This document shows positions 21,472-31,543 of a stretch of DNA of 64,000 bases, piece after piece. Each line of letters starts with the position of its first letter. Position 1 is the stretch's first letter. Where the stretch lies: assembly GCF_011694815.1 (NCBI RefSeq), contig NZ_CP050177.1:3213001-3277000 (forward strand). The letters run 5' to 3'. A program made the position numbers and the translations under genes. Below the pieces are notes generated by a model. The model worked only from the letters and a program-made list of their open reading frames with translations. It searched no databases and was not told where the DNA came from. Origin of the DNA: Streptomyces liangshanensis. GTDB taxonomy: Bacteria; Actinomycetota; Actinomycetes; Streptomycetales; Streptomycetaceae.

Positions 21472-21475
<4 letters not shown>
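18965..21475 (-). CDS. nuoG: NADH-quinone oxidoreductase subunit G
   Basis: Large iron-sulfur subunit of the peripheral arm, 836 residues. The N-terminal [2Fe-2S] ferredoxin domain has [20 protein letters not shown], then a His/Cys cluster region with [17 protein letters not shown] and a two-cluster region [12 protein letters not shown] with [12 protein letters not shown] molybdopterin-oxidoreductase-like domain starts near CEHCAGGC and [12 protein letters not shown]. The distal half (about residues 330-836) is Ala/Gly-rich and less conserved. ATG 21475 overlaps the nuoF stop. Confidence 0.96.
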
Positions 21476-22832
<1,357 letters not shown>

Positions 22833-22833
<1 letters not shown>

Positions 22834-23702
22834 CACTCCCCCTCCTCGGCGGTGGGCCGCCCGGCCGGGTGGTCGGGGTCGGAGTCCGAGGTCCGCTGCG
22901 GTGCGTCGTGCGAGCTGAGGTGCTGGGAGCCGGGCTGCGGCGCGTCCTGCGGGTGCGCGTCCTGGGAGGGTCCGCCGTCGCGCGGCCTGACGACCCGCTG
23001 CGGGGCCTCGCCCTTGGCGAGCCGCAAGCCGATCAGCGAGGCGGGGCCCGCGCCGCCGGTGGCCCCGACCGCGCCGGGGCGCTCGTCGGGGAAGCCCGCG
23101 AGGATCCGCTCGGTCTCCTTGTACGTGCACAGCGGCGCGCCCCGCGTCGGCTCGACGGGGCGGCCCGCGCGCAGGTCGTCGACCAGCTGCTTGGCGCTCT
23201 GCGGGGTCTGGTTGTCGAAGAACTCCCAGTTGACCATCACGACGGGCGCGAAGTCGCAGGCCGCGTTGCACTCGATGTGTTCGAGGGTGACCTTGCCGTC
23301 CTCGGTGGTCTCGTCGTTGCCGACGCCGAGATGTTCCTTCAGCTCGTCGAAGATGGCGTCGCCGCCCATCACCGCGCAGAGCGTGTTCGTGCAGACGCCG
23401 ACCTGGTAGTCACCGCCGGGCTTGCGCCGGTACATGGTGTAGAAGGTCGCGACGGCCGTGACCTCCGCGGTGGTCAGGTCGAGCAGCTCCGCGCAGAAGG
23501 CCATGCCCGTACGGGACACAAAACCCTCCTCCGCCTGCACGAGGTGCAGGAGCGGCAGGAGCGCGGAACGCGCGCCGGGGTAGCGGGAGATGATCTCCCT
23601 GGCGTCCGTCTCCAGCCGCGCGCGCACGTCGGCGGGGAAGTCGGGGGCCGGCAGCTGGGGCATCCCCAGGCTGACCTCGGAATTGGTCGGCTGGACGGTC
23701 AC
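22833..23702 (-). CDS. nuoE: NADH-quinone oxidoreductase subunit E
   Basis: Thioredoxin-like [2Fe-2S] subunit of the NADH-oxidising module, 289 residues. Ligands are seen as CTNTLC and, 40 or so residues on, [17 protein letters not shown] matches the family core. The part after about residue 215 is a low-complexity, Asp/His/Pro/Gln-rich extension that makes the protein over 100 residues longer than the E. coli version. GTG 23702 overlaps the nuoD stop. Confidence 0.96.
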
Positions 23703-25021
23703 CGGTCGACGCCTCCCATCACGGGGTCGATGGACGCGACGGCGACGATGACGTCGGCGACCTGGCCGCCCTCGCACATCGCCGCCATGGCCTGGAGATT
23801 GGTGAAGGACGGGTCGCGGAAGTGGACCCGGTAGGGGCGGGTGCCCCCGTCGGAGACGACGTGCGCGCCCAGTTCGCCCTTGGGCGACTCCACGGCGGCG
23901 TACGCCTGCCCGGGCGGTACCCGGAAGCCCTCCGTCACCAGCTTGAAGTGATGGATCAGCGCTTCCATGGACGTGCCCATGATGTTCTTGATGTGGTCGA
24001 GCGAGTTGCCGAGCCCGTCGGGCCCGAGCGCGAGCTGCGCGGGCCAGGCGATCTTCTTGTCGGCGACCATGACCGGGCCCGGCGCGAGCCGGTCGAGGCA
24101 CTGCTCGACGATCCGCAGCGACTGCCGCATCTCCTCCAGGCGGATGAGGAAGCGGCCGTACGCGTCGCAGGTGTCGGCGGTCGGGACGTCGAACTCGTAC
24201 GTCTCGTAACCGCAGTACGGGTCCGACCTGCGCAGGTCGTGCGGCAGTCCGGCGGCGCGCAGGATCGGGCCGGTGGCGCCGAGCGCCATGCAGCCGGTCA
24301 GGTCGAGGTAGCCGACGTCCTCCATCCGGGCCTTGAAGATGGGGTTGCCGGTGGCGAGCTTGTCGTACTCGGGCAGGTTCTTGCGCAGGGTCCGCAGCAG
24401 CTCGCGCAACTGGTCCACGGCGCCCGGGGGCAGGTCCTGGGCGAGTCCGCCGGGCCGGATGAACGCGTGGTTCATGCGCAGGCCGGTGATCAGCTCGTAG
24501 GCATCGAGAATCAGTTCACGATCACGGAATCCGTAGATCATGATCGTCGTCGCGCCCAGCTCCATGCCGCCGGTGGCGATGCACACCAGGTGCGAGGAGA
24601 GCCGGTTGAGCTCCATCAGCAGGACGCGGATGGCGGTCGCCCGGTCCGGGATGTCGTCCTCGATGCCGAGCAGCTTCTCCACGCCCAGGCAGTACGCCGT
24701 CTCGTTGAAGAACGACGTCAGGTAGTCCATGCGCGTGACGAAGGTGGTGCCCTGCGTCCAGTTGCGGAACTCGAGGTTCTTCTCGATGCCGGTGTGGAGG
24801 TAGCCGATGCCGCAGCGGGCCTCGGTGACCGTCTCGCCCTCGATCTCCAGGATCAGCCGCAGCACCCCGTGGGTGGACGGGTGCTGGGGACCCATGTTGA
24901 CGATGATCCGCTCGTCGTCGGACTTCGCGGCGGACTGGACGACCTCGTCCCAGTCCCCACCGGTGACCGTGTAGACGGTGCCCTCGGTGGTCTCGCGGGC
25001 CGACGCATGTGAAGTGCTCAT
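23699..25021 (-). CDS. nuoD: NADH-quinone oxidoreductase subunit D
   Basis: Peripheral-arm subunit related to the large subunit of [NiFe] hydrogenases, lining the quinone site; 440 residues. Visible: [15 protein letters not shown] with the quinone-proximal His, [39 protein letters not shown] and the C-terminal [12 protein letters not shown] 25021 is the last base of the nuoC stop (TGATG). Confidence 0.97.
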   Translation of the reverse strand: MSTSHASARETTEGTVYTVTGGDWDEVVQSAAKSDDERIIVNMGPQHPSTHGVLRLILEIEGETVTEARCGIGYLHTGIEKNLEFRNWTQGTTFVTRMDYLTSFFNETAYCLGVEKLLGIEDDIPDRATAIRVLLMELNRLSSHLVCIATGGMELGATTIMIYGFRDRELILDAYELITGLRMNHAFIRPGGLAQDLPPGAVDQLRELLRTLRKNLPEYDKLATGNPIFKARMEDVGYLDLTGCMALGATGPILRAAGLPHDLRRSDPYCGYETYEFDVPTADTCDAYGRFLIRLEEMRQSLRIVEQCLDRLAPGPVMVADKKIAWPAQLALGPDGLGNSLDHIKNIMGTSMEALIHHFKLVTEGFRVPPGQAYAAVESPKGELGAHVVSDGGTRPYRVHFRDPSFTNLQAMAAMCEGGQVADVIVAVASIDPVMGGVDR

Positions 25022-25806
25022 CAGGAGTACGACCTCCGCTGGTCCGGAGCCGGGATCTGGGCGCCCTTGTACTCGACGGCGATCCCGCCGAGCGGATAGT
25101 CCTTGCGCTGCGGGAAGCCCTGCCAGTCGTCCGGCATCATGATCCGGGTCAGGGCGGGGTGGCCGTCGAAGATCAGGCCGAAGAAGTCGTACGTCTCGCG
25201 CTCGTGCCAGTCGTTGGTCGGATAGACCTCGACCAGGGACGGCACGTGCGGGTCGGCGTCCGGCGCGGAGACCTCCAGGCGGATCAGCCGCCCGTGGGTG
25301 AGCGAGCGCAGGTGGTACACGGCGTGCAGCTCGCGGCCCTTGTCCCCGAGGTAGTGGACGCCCGACACCCCCGTACACAGCTCGAAGCGCAGCGCCGGGT
25401 CGTCGCGCAGGGTGCGCGCCACCTGGAGCAGGTGCTCGCGGGCGATGTGGAAGGTGACCTCGCCGCGGTCCACGACCGTCTTCTCGATCGCGTTGCCGGG
25501 GACGATCCCCTGCTCCTCCAGGGCGCCTTCGAGCTCGTCGGCGATCTGGTCGAAGACCCCGTTCGGGCCGCCGTAGGGGCGGGCGGTCGCGCCCGGCAGG
25601 ACGACGGACCTGCGCAGGCCGCCGTAACCGGACGTGTCCCCGCCGTTGTTGGCGCCGAACATGCCCTTGCGTACGCCGATGACCTCACTACGGTCGTCGC
25701 GCGCGGAGGGAACGTTCTTTCCGGCCGCGTCCTCCGCGCCGTTCCGCCCGGGCGTACCGGACCCGTTGTCGTGCCCGGACGTGCCGGGACGCTGCTCGCC
25801 GCTCAC
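25021..25806 (-). CDS. nuoC: NADH-quinone oxidoreductase subunit C
   Basis: Structural 30-kDa-type subunit of the peripheral arm, 261 residues. The family signature is [16 protein letters not shown], followed by [23 protein letters not shown] (in parts). The first 60 or so residues are polar and variable. GTG 25806 overlaps the nuoB stop. Confidence 0.96.
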   Translation of the reverse strand: MSGEQRPGTSGHDNGSGTPGRNGAEDAAGKNVPSARDDRSEVIGVRKGMFGANNGGDTSGYGGLRRSVVLPGATARPYGGPNGVFDQIADELEGALEEQGIVPGNAIEKTVVDRGEVTFHIAREHLLQVARTLRDDPALRFELCTGVSGVHYLGDKGRELHAVYHLRSLTHGRLIRLEVSAPDADPHVPSLVEVYPTNDWHERETYDFFGLIFDGHPALTRIMMPDDWQGFPQRKDYPLGGIAVEYKGAQIPAPDQRRSYS

Positions 25807-26357
25807 CGCAGCAGCCCCTTCATCTCGATCAGCGGGAGCGCCTTGAGGGCCGCTTCCTCCGCCTCGCGGGCCGCCTCCTCGGCGTTGACCCCGAGCTTGG
25901 AGTTCTGGATCTTCTCGTGGAGCTTGAGAATGGCGTCCAACAGCATCTCGGGACGCGGCGGGCAGCCGGGCAGGTAGATGTCGACCGGCACGATGTGGTC
26001 GACGCCCTGCACGATCGCGTAGTTGTTGAACATGCCGCCCGACGAGGCGCACACCCCCATGGAGATCACCCACTTGGGGTTCGGCATCTGGTCGTAGACC
26101 TGCCGCAGGACGGGCGCCATCTTCTGGCTCACCCGCCCGGCCACGATCATCAGGTCGGCCTGGCGCGGCGAACCGCGGAAGACCTCCATGCCGAACCGCG
26201 CCAGGTCGTACCGCCCCGCGCCGGTCGTCATCATCTCGATGGCGCAGCAGGCGAGGCCGAAGGTGGCGGGGAATACGGAGGACTTCCGCACCCACCCCGA
26301 GGCCTGTTCGACCGTGGTCAGCAGGAAACCGCTAGGCAGCTTCTCTTCGAGTCCCAT
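25803..26357 (-). CDS. nuoB: NADH-quinone oxidoreductase subunit B
   Basis: Carries the terminal [4Fe-4S] cluster N2 next to quinone, 184 residues. The ligands are all visible: the tandem [17 protein letters not shown] and [12 protein letters not shown] 26357 follows GAGGGG; an upstream in-frame extension to 26411 overlaps nuoA and has no homology. It lies 19 bp after nuoA. Confidence 0.97.
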   Translation of the reverse strand: MGLEEKLPSGFLLTTVEQASGWVRKSSVFPATFGLACCAIEMMTTGAGRYDLARFGMEVFRGSPRQADLMIVAGRVSQKMAPVLRQVYDQMPNPKWVISMGVCASSGGMFNNYAIVQGVDHIVPVDIYLPGCPPRPEMLLDAILKLHEKIQNSKLGVNAEEAAREAEEAALKALPLIEMKGLLR

Positions 26358-26376
26358 TGGTGGCCCCTCAGCCCCT

Positions 26377-26736
26377 TTAGTCCCATTCCAGACCGCCCCG
26401 CCGCCACACATACGCGTAGGCGACGAAGACGGTGAGCACGAAGAGCAGCATCTCCACGAGCCCGAAGATCCCCAGGGAGTCGAAGGTGACGGCCCAGGGG
26501 TAAAGGAAGACGATCTCGATGTCGAAGACGATGAAGAGCATCGCCGTCAGGTAGTACTTGATGGGAAAGCGGCCGCCTCCGGCCGGCGTCGGCGTGGGCT
26601 CGATGCCACACTCGTACGCTTCAAGTTTGGCCCGGTTGTACCGTCTTGGGCCGATAAGCGTGGCCATGACCACGGAGAAGATCGCAAACCCAGCCCCGAG
26701 GGCGCCGAGCACGAGGATGGGTGCGTAGGCATTCAA
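26377..26736 (-). CDS. nuoA: NADH-quinone oxidoreductase subunit A
   Basis: First gene of the nuo operon, a 119-residue three-helix membrane subunit. Family marks are [13 protein letters not shown] and [12 protein letters not shown]. The start appears to be TTG 26736, in frame with [10 protein letters not shown] and preceded by GAGGGG; no ATG or GTG in a suitable position precedes it. A TTG start on the first gene may limit the translation rate of the operon, which is inference. Confidence 0.93.
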   Translation of the reverse strand: MNAYAPILVLGALGAGFAIFSVVMATLIGPRRYNRAKLEAYECGIEPTPTPAGGGRFPIKYYLTAMLFIVFDIEIVFLYPWAVTFDSLGIFGLVEMLLFVLTVFVAYAYVWRRGGLEWD

Positions 26737-26845
26737 CGCCCCTCAGCTCCTTCCAGTCGTCCTTGACCGTTGGACCGCACCGGGCGATTCGTGTGGCGAC
26801 CCCACCACTGATTCCCGGCACTCGGATCACCGAAGATCGTGTACA

Positions 26846-26861
26846 TGTGAGGCAGTTCACA
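26846..26861 (-). promoter_or_regulatory. Rex-type (NADH/NAD+ redox) operator upstream of nuoA
   Basis: TGTGAACTGCCTCACA on the minus strand, about 110 bp before nuoA. It differs at one position from the established Streptomyces Rex operator TGTGAACNNNTTCACA. Rex in S. coelicolor is known to bind such sites upstream of respiratory operons, including nuo. The site lies just downstream of the -10 candidate, consistent with repression by blocking transcription when NADH is low. Confidence 0.75.
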
Positions 26862-26877
26862 AGCCCGACTGCCCCGC

Positions 26878-26883
26878 ATCCTA
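26878..26883 (-). promoter_or_regulatory. Candidate -10 element of the nuo promoter
   Basis: TAGGAT on the minus strand, placed so that transcription would start near 26870 and the Rex-type site would fall about 10 to 25 bases into the transcript region. The -35 region is a poor match, so this is tentative. Confidence 0.35.
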
Positions 26884-27406
26884 TGCCTGGTGGTCTGTGA
26901 TCTGCGACACGGGGTACGCCACCGACTTTGTGATCTCCACCACCTGACGAAGGATCATGAAGTCGGATGAGCGGTGATCTTCGCACACGAAGCGTCCTCG
27001 CGGTCACGAGATGTGACATCCGCGCCGGTCATCGCTGGTGGGAGGGGGTTCGCATTATCAAGCGGTGGCATATACAAGCAAATTGGCGACGGAACGCTTT
27101 CGGGTGATAAGGGATCCGGCGTCACCCGGGCGAGGGGGTGCGCGGGACCGATGTGGACACGTGCGCACATTCACGAGCAACCGGGACGGGCCGGCCGGCG
27201 TCCTGGGAAGAGGGGCGGAGGACGGCCGAGTTCGGGTCCGGATTCCCTCGAAGGGGGGCGGCGGATACGCCGTAACCATCCGGTCGCAGTGCGGTGACCA
27301 TCCTGTGACCTGTACCACTCCGGTCGGCTGCCCGAAAAGGCGGGCTTGGCCAAGGGTGTGAAGGGATGGTAAGCCAGGGGCAATTCGGGCGTTTGACGAA
27401 AAGCAG

Positions 27407-27426
27407 GTGATCACAGCCATGATCAC
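27407..27426. promoter_or_regulatory. Inverted repeat GTGATCA-N6-TGATCAC upstream of the NlpC/P60 gene
   Basis: A perfect 7-bp inverted repeat with a 6-bp centre, about 125 bp before the proposed ATG 27551. It could be an operator or a stem in the mRNA leader. No regulator can be assigned from sequence. Confidence 0.5.
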
Positions 27427-27550
27427 GGGTGCCCGTTTTGACCGTTACGGCGTCAATAAGAGCCGTTCGCAAGCGGATTCACAGATTCCAACCGTAAATG
27501 TGGCGCAGGACACGTTTCTTGACGCCCACCCGGGACCGCCTGATAGCGGT

Positions 27551-28411
27551 ATGACCATGTCCCACACCGCTCAGATAACCAGCCACCGGAAACCCCGCCG
27601 CAGCTCGTCGAAAACGGCCCTCCGCGCCGGAGTTGCCGGCGGTGTTCTCAGCAGCATCGCGGTCGCCGGTGCCGCCGGGCCGGCGCACGCCGAGCCGGTG
27701 ACCGAGAAGACCATCGAGATGCCCACCCTGACCGCCGGGCTCGCCGACGGCGTCGCGCAGTCCGCCGCGGCCACGCAGCAGGTCGCGTCCGTCCTCCAGC
27801 TGCACGCCCAGGAGGACGCGGCCGCCAAGAAGGCCGCGGAGACCGCCAAGACGGCCAAGGCCAAGGCCGAGGCGATCCGCAAGGCCGAGGCGGAGAGGAA
27901 GCGCGAGGAGGCCGCCGCGAAGGCGGCCAAGGCCAAGGCCGCCGCGCAGGCCGCCGCCTCCGCCGAGAAGACCACGTACTCCACGCGGTCCACGAGCGCC
28001 AAGAGCACCGGCTCGACGGCCACCGCGAAGACCGCCTCGTACACCTCGACGGCCAGCGGCTCCGCGGGCGCGCTCATCGCCTTCGCGCGGGCGCAGATCG
28101 GCGACGCGTACGTCATGGGTTCGACCGGCCCCAACGCCTGGGACTGCTCCGGGCTGGTCCAGGCCGCGTACAAGCAGATCGGTGTGGACCTGCCGCGCGT
28201 CTCGCAGGACCAGTCGACGGCCGGCACGCAGGTCTCCCTCAGCAACCTCCAGCCGGGCGACATCCTGTACTGGGGCAGCGCGGGCAGCGCGTACCACACG
28301 GCGATCTACGTGGGCGGCGGCGAGTTCGTGGGAGCGCAGAACCCGGGCACGGGTGTCGTCGAGAAGTCCCTGGACTGGGACCCGCCGACCGGCGCGGTGC
28401 GGGTGCTCTGA
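27551..28411 (+). CDS. Secreted NlpC/P60 (C40) peptidoglycan hydrolase
   Basis: Exported D,L-endopeptidase expected to cut stem peptides of peptidoglycan, 286 residues from ATG 27551. N-terminus: basic KPRRSSSK, hydrophobic AGVAGGVLSSIAVAGAAG, and cleavage after AHA. A coiled-coil, Ala/Lys/Glu-rich segment (about residues 75-145) is followed by a Ser/Thr linker. The C-terminal NlpC domain has the catalytic Cys in NAWDCSGLVQAAY, the His in SAYHTAIYVGGG, and a polar third residue further on. The open frame extends upstream to 27407 without a convincing ribosome-binding site. Monocistronic, divergent from nuo. Confidence 0.93.
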   Translation: MTMSHTAQITSHRKPRRSSSKTALRAGVAGGVLSSIAVAGAAGPAHAEPVTEKTIEMPTLTAGLADGVAQSAAATQQVASVLQLHAQEDAAAKKAAETAKTAKAKAEAIRKAEAERKREEAAAKAAKAKAAAQAAASAEKTTYSTRSTSAKSTGSTATAKTASYTSTASGSAGALIAFARAQIGDAYVMGSTGPNAWDCSGLVQAAYKQIGVDLPRVSQDQSTAGTQVSLSNLQPGDILYWGSAGSAYHTAIYVGGGEFVGAQNPGTGVVEKSLDWDPPTGAVRVL

Positions 28412-28441
28412 GCGTTCCGCCCGACTTTCGTACGCACGACG

Positions 28442-28470
28442 GCCCGCGTCCCGTTCAGGGGGACGCGGGC
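28442..28470. terminator. Hairpin terminator after the NlpC/P60 gene
   Basis: An 11-bp stem GCCCGCGTCCC / GGGACGCGGGC with a 7-base loop, 30 bases after the stop codon. No long U-tract follows. Confidence 0.65.
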
Positions 28471-28629
28471 TCTCGGCGTACCGGGGGCACGGGCGGCTCC
28501 GGGTCGGGGACGACGGCGAACCCCGCGCGGGCCGGGGGCGGGTGCGGCCGGAGCCGTACGCTGGGCGCTCCACCGGAGCCGTGGCGCTGATACGCCACCT
28601 GCTGTCGCCCTCCCCAAAAGGACGCCTTC

Positions 28630-29580
28630 GTGAGCACTCCCCGCCATGTCATCTTCGGTACCGGCGCCATCGGCCGGGCCACCCTCGCCGCGCTGCTGCG
28701 CCGCGGCGAACGCCCGCAGGACGTACGGATGGTCAACCGCTCGGGCTCCGCGCCGGTCCCGGACGGGGTCGAGGTCGCGGCCGGGGACGCCACCGACCCC
28801 GCCTTCACCACGGCCGTCGCCGAGGGCGCCCAGGTCGTCTACCAGGTCCTCAACCCCCCGTACCACCGCTGGGCCGAGGAGTTCCCCGGCCTCCAGGCGG
28901 GCGTGGTGGCCGCCGCGGAGGCCGCGGGGGCGCGGCTGGTGAGCATGGACAACGTGTACATGTACGGGCCGCCCCTCGGCCGGCCCCTCACGGAGGGCCA
29001 CGCCGACGCGCCCACGACCCGCAAGGGCGCGGTGCGGGCGCGGATGGCCCAGGACCTGCTGGCCGCGCACCGCGCGGGCCGCGTCGAGGTCACCGTCGGC
29101 CGCGCCTCGGACTACTTCGGGCCGGGCGGCGGCAAGCAGTCCGTGCTCGGCGACACGGTGTTCGCGCCGGCGCTGCGGGGCCGGGCGGCCACCGTCCTCG
29201 GCGACCCGGACCAGCCGCACACGTACACCTACATCCCCGACATCGGCGAGGGCCTCGCCCTCCTCGGCGAGCACCCCGACGCGGCGGGCGAGGTCTGGCA
29301 CCTCCCGAACGACCCGGTCACCCGCACCACGCGCCAACTCGTCGCGCTCGTACAGGAGGCGGCGGGCCATCCGAAGGCGAAGGTGCGCGCGCTGCCGCCC
29401 GTGGTGATGCGGGCGCTCGGCGTCGCGAATCCGCTGATGCGCGAACTGACCGAGATGCTGTACGAGTTCCAGGAGCCGTTCGTCGTCGACAGCACGAAGA
29501 TCACCAAGCACCTGGGCGCGACGGCGACCCCGGCGGAGCGGGCGGTGGCCGACACGCTGGCGACGTACCGCACGTCCTAG
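28630..29580 (+). CDS. NAD(P)-dependent epimerase/dehydratase-family protein
   Basis: Atypical/extended short-chain dehydrogenase of 316 residues. The N-terminus HVIFGTGAIGRATLAALL holds the GxxGxxG nucleotide fold. The catalytic Tyr may be in MDNVYMYGP; the usual YxxxK is not clear, as the segment reads VYMYGPPLGRP. Substrate is unknown; similar proteins are annotated as NAD-dependent epimerases. GTG 28630 follows AAAAGGA. The gene stands alone and its 3' end is duplicated downstream. Confidence 0.8.
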   Translation: MSTPRHVIFGTGAIGRATLAALLRRGERPQDVRMVNRSGSAPVPDGVEVAAGDATDPAFTTAVAEGAQVVYQVLNPPYHRWAEEFPGLQAGVVAAAEAAGARLVSMDNVYMYGPPLGRPLTEGHADAPTTRKGAVRARMAQDLLAAHRAGRVEVTVGRASDYFGPGGGKQSVLGDTVFAPALRGRAATVLGDPDQPHTYTYIPDIGEGLALLGEHPDAAGEVWHLPNDPVTRTTRQLVALVQEAAGHPKAKVRALPPVVMRALGVANPLMRELTEMLYEFQEPFVVDSTKITKHLGATATPAERAVADTLATYRTS

Positions 29581-29642
29581 GAGGCGGGCCGCTTCCCGGG
29601 AAGGCCCACGTCCTAGGAGGCGGCGTGCGTCCTGGGAGGCGG
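29571..29642. repeat. Three copies of a 17-bp repeat spanning the epimerase stop codon
   Basis: CACGTCCTAGGAGGCGG occurs at 29571-29587 (including the TAG stop) and again at 29607-29623; a third copy with three mismatches (TGCGTCCTGGGAGGCGG) is at 29626-29642. Offsets are 36 and 19 bp. The repeats fill most of the gap before the convergent lysR gene. Confidence 0.8.
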
Positions 29643-29656
29643 CCAGGGCCGTTCGT

Positions 29657-30550
29657 TCAGTCCCGCGCGCCGGCCGCCCGGTCCGCCGCCTCGCCCAGCG
29701 CGTCGAGGAGGGCCACGGTGGCCGCGGCGGGGCGGCGGCGGGTGCTGACGGCCGCGGACAGCCGCCACGTCAGGTCCGGCGCCTCCAGCGGGACCACGCA
29801 CAGGCCGTCGCCGGTGCCCGCCGCCGAGGCGGGCATCAGGGTCGTACCGAAACCGGCGCCCACGAGCCTGGCCATCAGCCCGTAGTCGGCGACCTCGGTC
29901 GCCGCCCGCGCCGGGCCGAGCACCCGGTCCACGGTGTGCCGCATGCCCCAGCCGGGCGGGAACCGCAGGACCGACTCGGCAGACAGGTCGGACGGGGTGA
30001 CCGCGGCGCGGGCGGCGAGGGGGTGGTCCGCCCGGCAGGCGAACACCAACGGCTCCTCGATCAGCGGCCGGAGCACGATCCCGTCGGGCGGGCGCTCGTT
30101 GCTGGCCGTCAGCGCGATGTCCAGCGAACCGTCCAGCACCGCCAGCAGGTTGCCCGTCGAGCCGGCCGACGACTGGCGCAACTGGACGACCACCTCGGGG
30201 TGGCGGGTCCGCAGGCCGGTGAGGACGGTGGCCAGGTCGAGCGGTCCCGTGCTGAACGTACTGCCGAGCACCACCGTCCCCCGGACCCGGCCGCCGACGG
30301 CGTGGACCTCGTCCCGCGCGCTCCGCACGGCGTCGAGCACCCGCTGGGCGGCGGTACGGAGGGCCTCGCCGTGCTCGGTCACGGCGACGGGCGTGACCGT
30401 ACGGTCGAACAGCTCGACGCCCAGGTCCCGTTCCAGCCGCGCGATCGCGCTGGACATCGCGGACTGCACGAGGTGGACCTTGCGGGCCGCGGCGGTGAAG
30501 CTCCCGGTCTCGCAGCAGGCGAGGAAGTACTCCAGTTCGCGGATCTCCAT
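29657..30550 (-). CDS. LysR-family transcriptional regulator
   Basis: DNA-binding regulator of 297 residues. The N-terminal winged helix-turn-helix reads ELEYFLACCETGSFTAAARKVHLVQSAMSSAIARLE (in parts), normal for LysR. The remaining 200 residues form the inducer-binding domain. It is transcribed divergently from the DUF1275 membrane protein at 30767. A 19-bp perfect inverted repeat lies 20 bp upstream of its ATG, a usual place for a LysR site controlling both genes. The effector is unknown. Confidence 0.93.
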   Translation of the reverse strand: MEIRELEYFLACCETGSFTAAARKVHLVQSAMSSAIARLERDLGVELFDRTVTPVAVTEHGEALRTAAQRVLDAVRSARDEVHAVGGRVRGTVVLGSTFSTGPLDLATVLTGLRTRHPEVVVQLRQSSAGSTGNLLAVLDGSLDIALTASNERPPDGIVLRPLIEEPLVFACRADHPLAARAAVTPSDLSAESVLRFPPGWGMRHTVDRVLGPARAATEVADYGLMARLVGAGFGTTLMPASAAGTGDGLCVVPLEAPDLTWRLSAAVSTRRRPAAATVALLDALGEAADRAAGARD

Positions 30551-30569
30551 GGCGCGACTCTACGGAAGG

Positions 30570-30588
30570 CCATCGATCGCGTCGATGG
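30570..30588. promoter_or_regulatory. Candidate LysR operator, CCATCGA-N5-TCGATGG
   Basis: A perfect 7-bp inverted repeat with 5-bp centre, 20 bp before the lysR start and 180 bp before the divergent membrane-protein gene. It contains the T-N11-A pattern typical of LysR sites. Confidence 0.6.
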
Positions 30589-30766
30589 GGGTCAGCACTG
30601 GTGATCGTTGGACGCGATGAGGGGGTGTGCCGGACGCTGGGTACGCCGCCCGACGGGCGCCGGCGGAGCGCACGTCCCGCCGCGCGGCAGGGCCCCTGGA
30701 TCCCGGCCGCCCCGCCGGGGCCCGGGGGCCGCCCCGCCCCCCGTCCCGTTCGAAACGGAAGCCGCC

Positions 30767-31543
30767 ATGGCCGTTCCCTCGCCCCTCGACACCCGCCCGA
30801 CGGTCGCCGCGCTGCTCGCGCTGACCGTGGTGACCGGACTGGTCGACGCGTTCAGCTACCTCCACCTCGGGCATGTCTTCGTGGCCTTCATGACCGGCAA
30901 CGTCATCTTCCTCGGCGCGGGTCTGCGGCCGGGCGGCGCGCACCTCCTGGTGGCCGCCTCCGTCACCGGTCTCAGCGGCTTCCTCCTGGGCTCGCTGACC
31001 GGCGGCCGCATCGCCGCCCGCCTGTCCCACCGGCCGCGCCCCTGGCTGGTCGTGGCCCTGGCCACCGAGACGGCGGTGCTCGGCCTCGTCGCCGTACTCA
31101 CCGTCGGCGGCAAGGCGGCCGAACCGGGCGGCCACGGCGCCTACGCGTCCATCGCGCTGCTCGCCCTGGCGGCCGGCCTCCAGAACAGCACGGTCCGCCA
31201 CCTCGGCGTGCCCGACCTCAACACCTCGGTCCTGACCCTGACCCTGGCCGGCCTCACGGCGGACAGCACCCTGGGCGGCGGCCCGGGCGCGAGGCCCGCC
31301 CGCCGCCTCGGCTCGATCGCGGCGATGCTCGCCGGCGCCGCCCTGGGCGCCACCCTGCTCGCCCTCTCCCCCACGGCGGTCCTCCCCCTGGCCGCCACCC
31401 TGACGGCCACGGTGGCCACAACCTTCGCCCTGAGCGGCCACCGGGCGAGGGACGTCCCCGTCCCCGGTCACGCGCCGGTTCCGGACCGGCGCCTTCACCG
31501 CCGCCCGGTCACGCCTTCGGGGCGACCTTGGTCAGGCCGTTGA
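30767..31543 (+). CDS. DUF1275 (YoaK-like) membrane protein
   Basis: Integral membrane protein of 258 residues, with about six helices. The family signature is visible in LTVVTGLVDAFSYLHLGHVFVAFMTGNVIFLG (in parts) and the later AAGLQNSTVRHLGVPDLNTSVLTLTL (in parts). Function of the family is not known; transport has been suggested. ATG 30767 is chosen because homology starts there. The C-terminal 30 residues overlap the 3' end of the convergent reductase gene by 35 bp. Regulation by the divergent LysR protein is inferred. Confidence 0.88.
   Translation: MAVPSPLDTRPTVAALLALTVVTGLVDAFSYLHLGHVFVAFMTGNVIFLGAGLRPGGAHLLVAASVTGLSGFLLGSLTGGRIAARLSHRPRPWLVVALATETAVLGLVAVLTVGGKAAEPGGHGAYASIALLALAAGLQNSTVRHLGVPDLNTSVLTLTLAGLTADSTLGGGPGARPARRLGSIAAMLAGAALGATLLALSPTAVLPLAATLTATVATTFALSGHRARDVPVPGHAPVPDRRLHRRPVTPSGRPWSGR

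Larger units (their letters stand above)
26737..27550. other. Large divergent regulatory region, nuoA / NlpC-P60 gene
   Basis: About 810 bases without a credible gene. It contains the Rex-type site and candidate promoter of nuo, three GTGATCT boxes (26897-26903, 26930-26936, 26974-26980), an AT-richer segment at 27050-27110, and the 20-bp inverted repeat 27407-27426. I looked by eye for a ydaO (c-di-AMP) riboswitch, known upstream of some Streptomyces cell-wall hydrolases, and did not see its conserved segments. Reading frames here have poor codon use and no family likeness. Confidence 0.5.

Noticed and set aside
27000..27550. Possible ydaO (c-di-AMP) riboswitch before the NlpC/P60 gene
   Set aside because: Such riboswitches precede some Streptomyces cell-wall hydrolases, but I could not find the conserved segments in this leader by eye.
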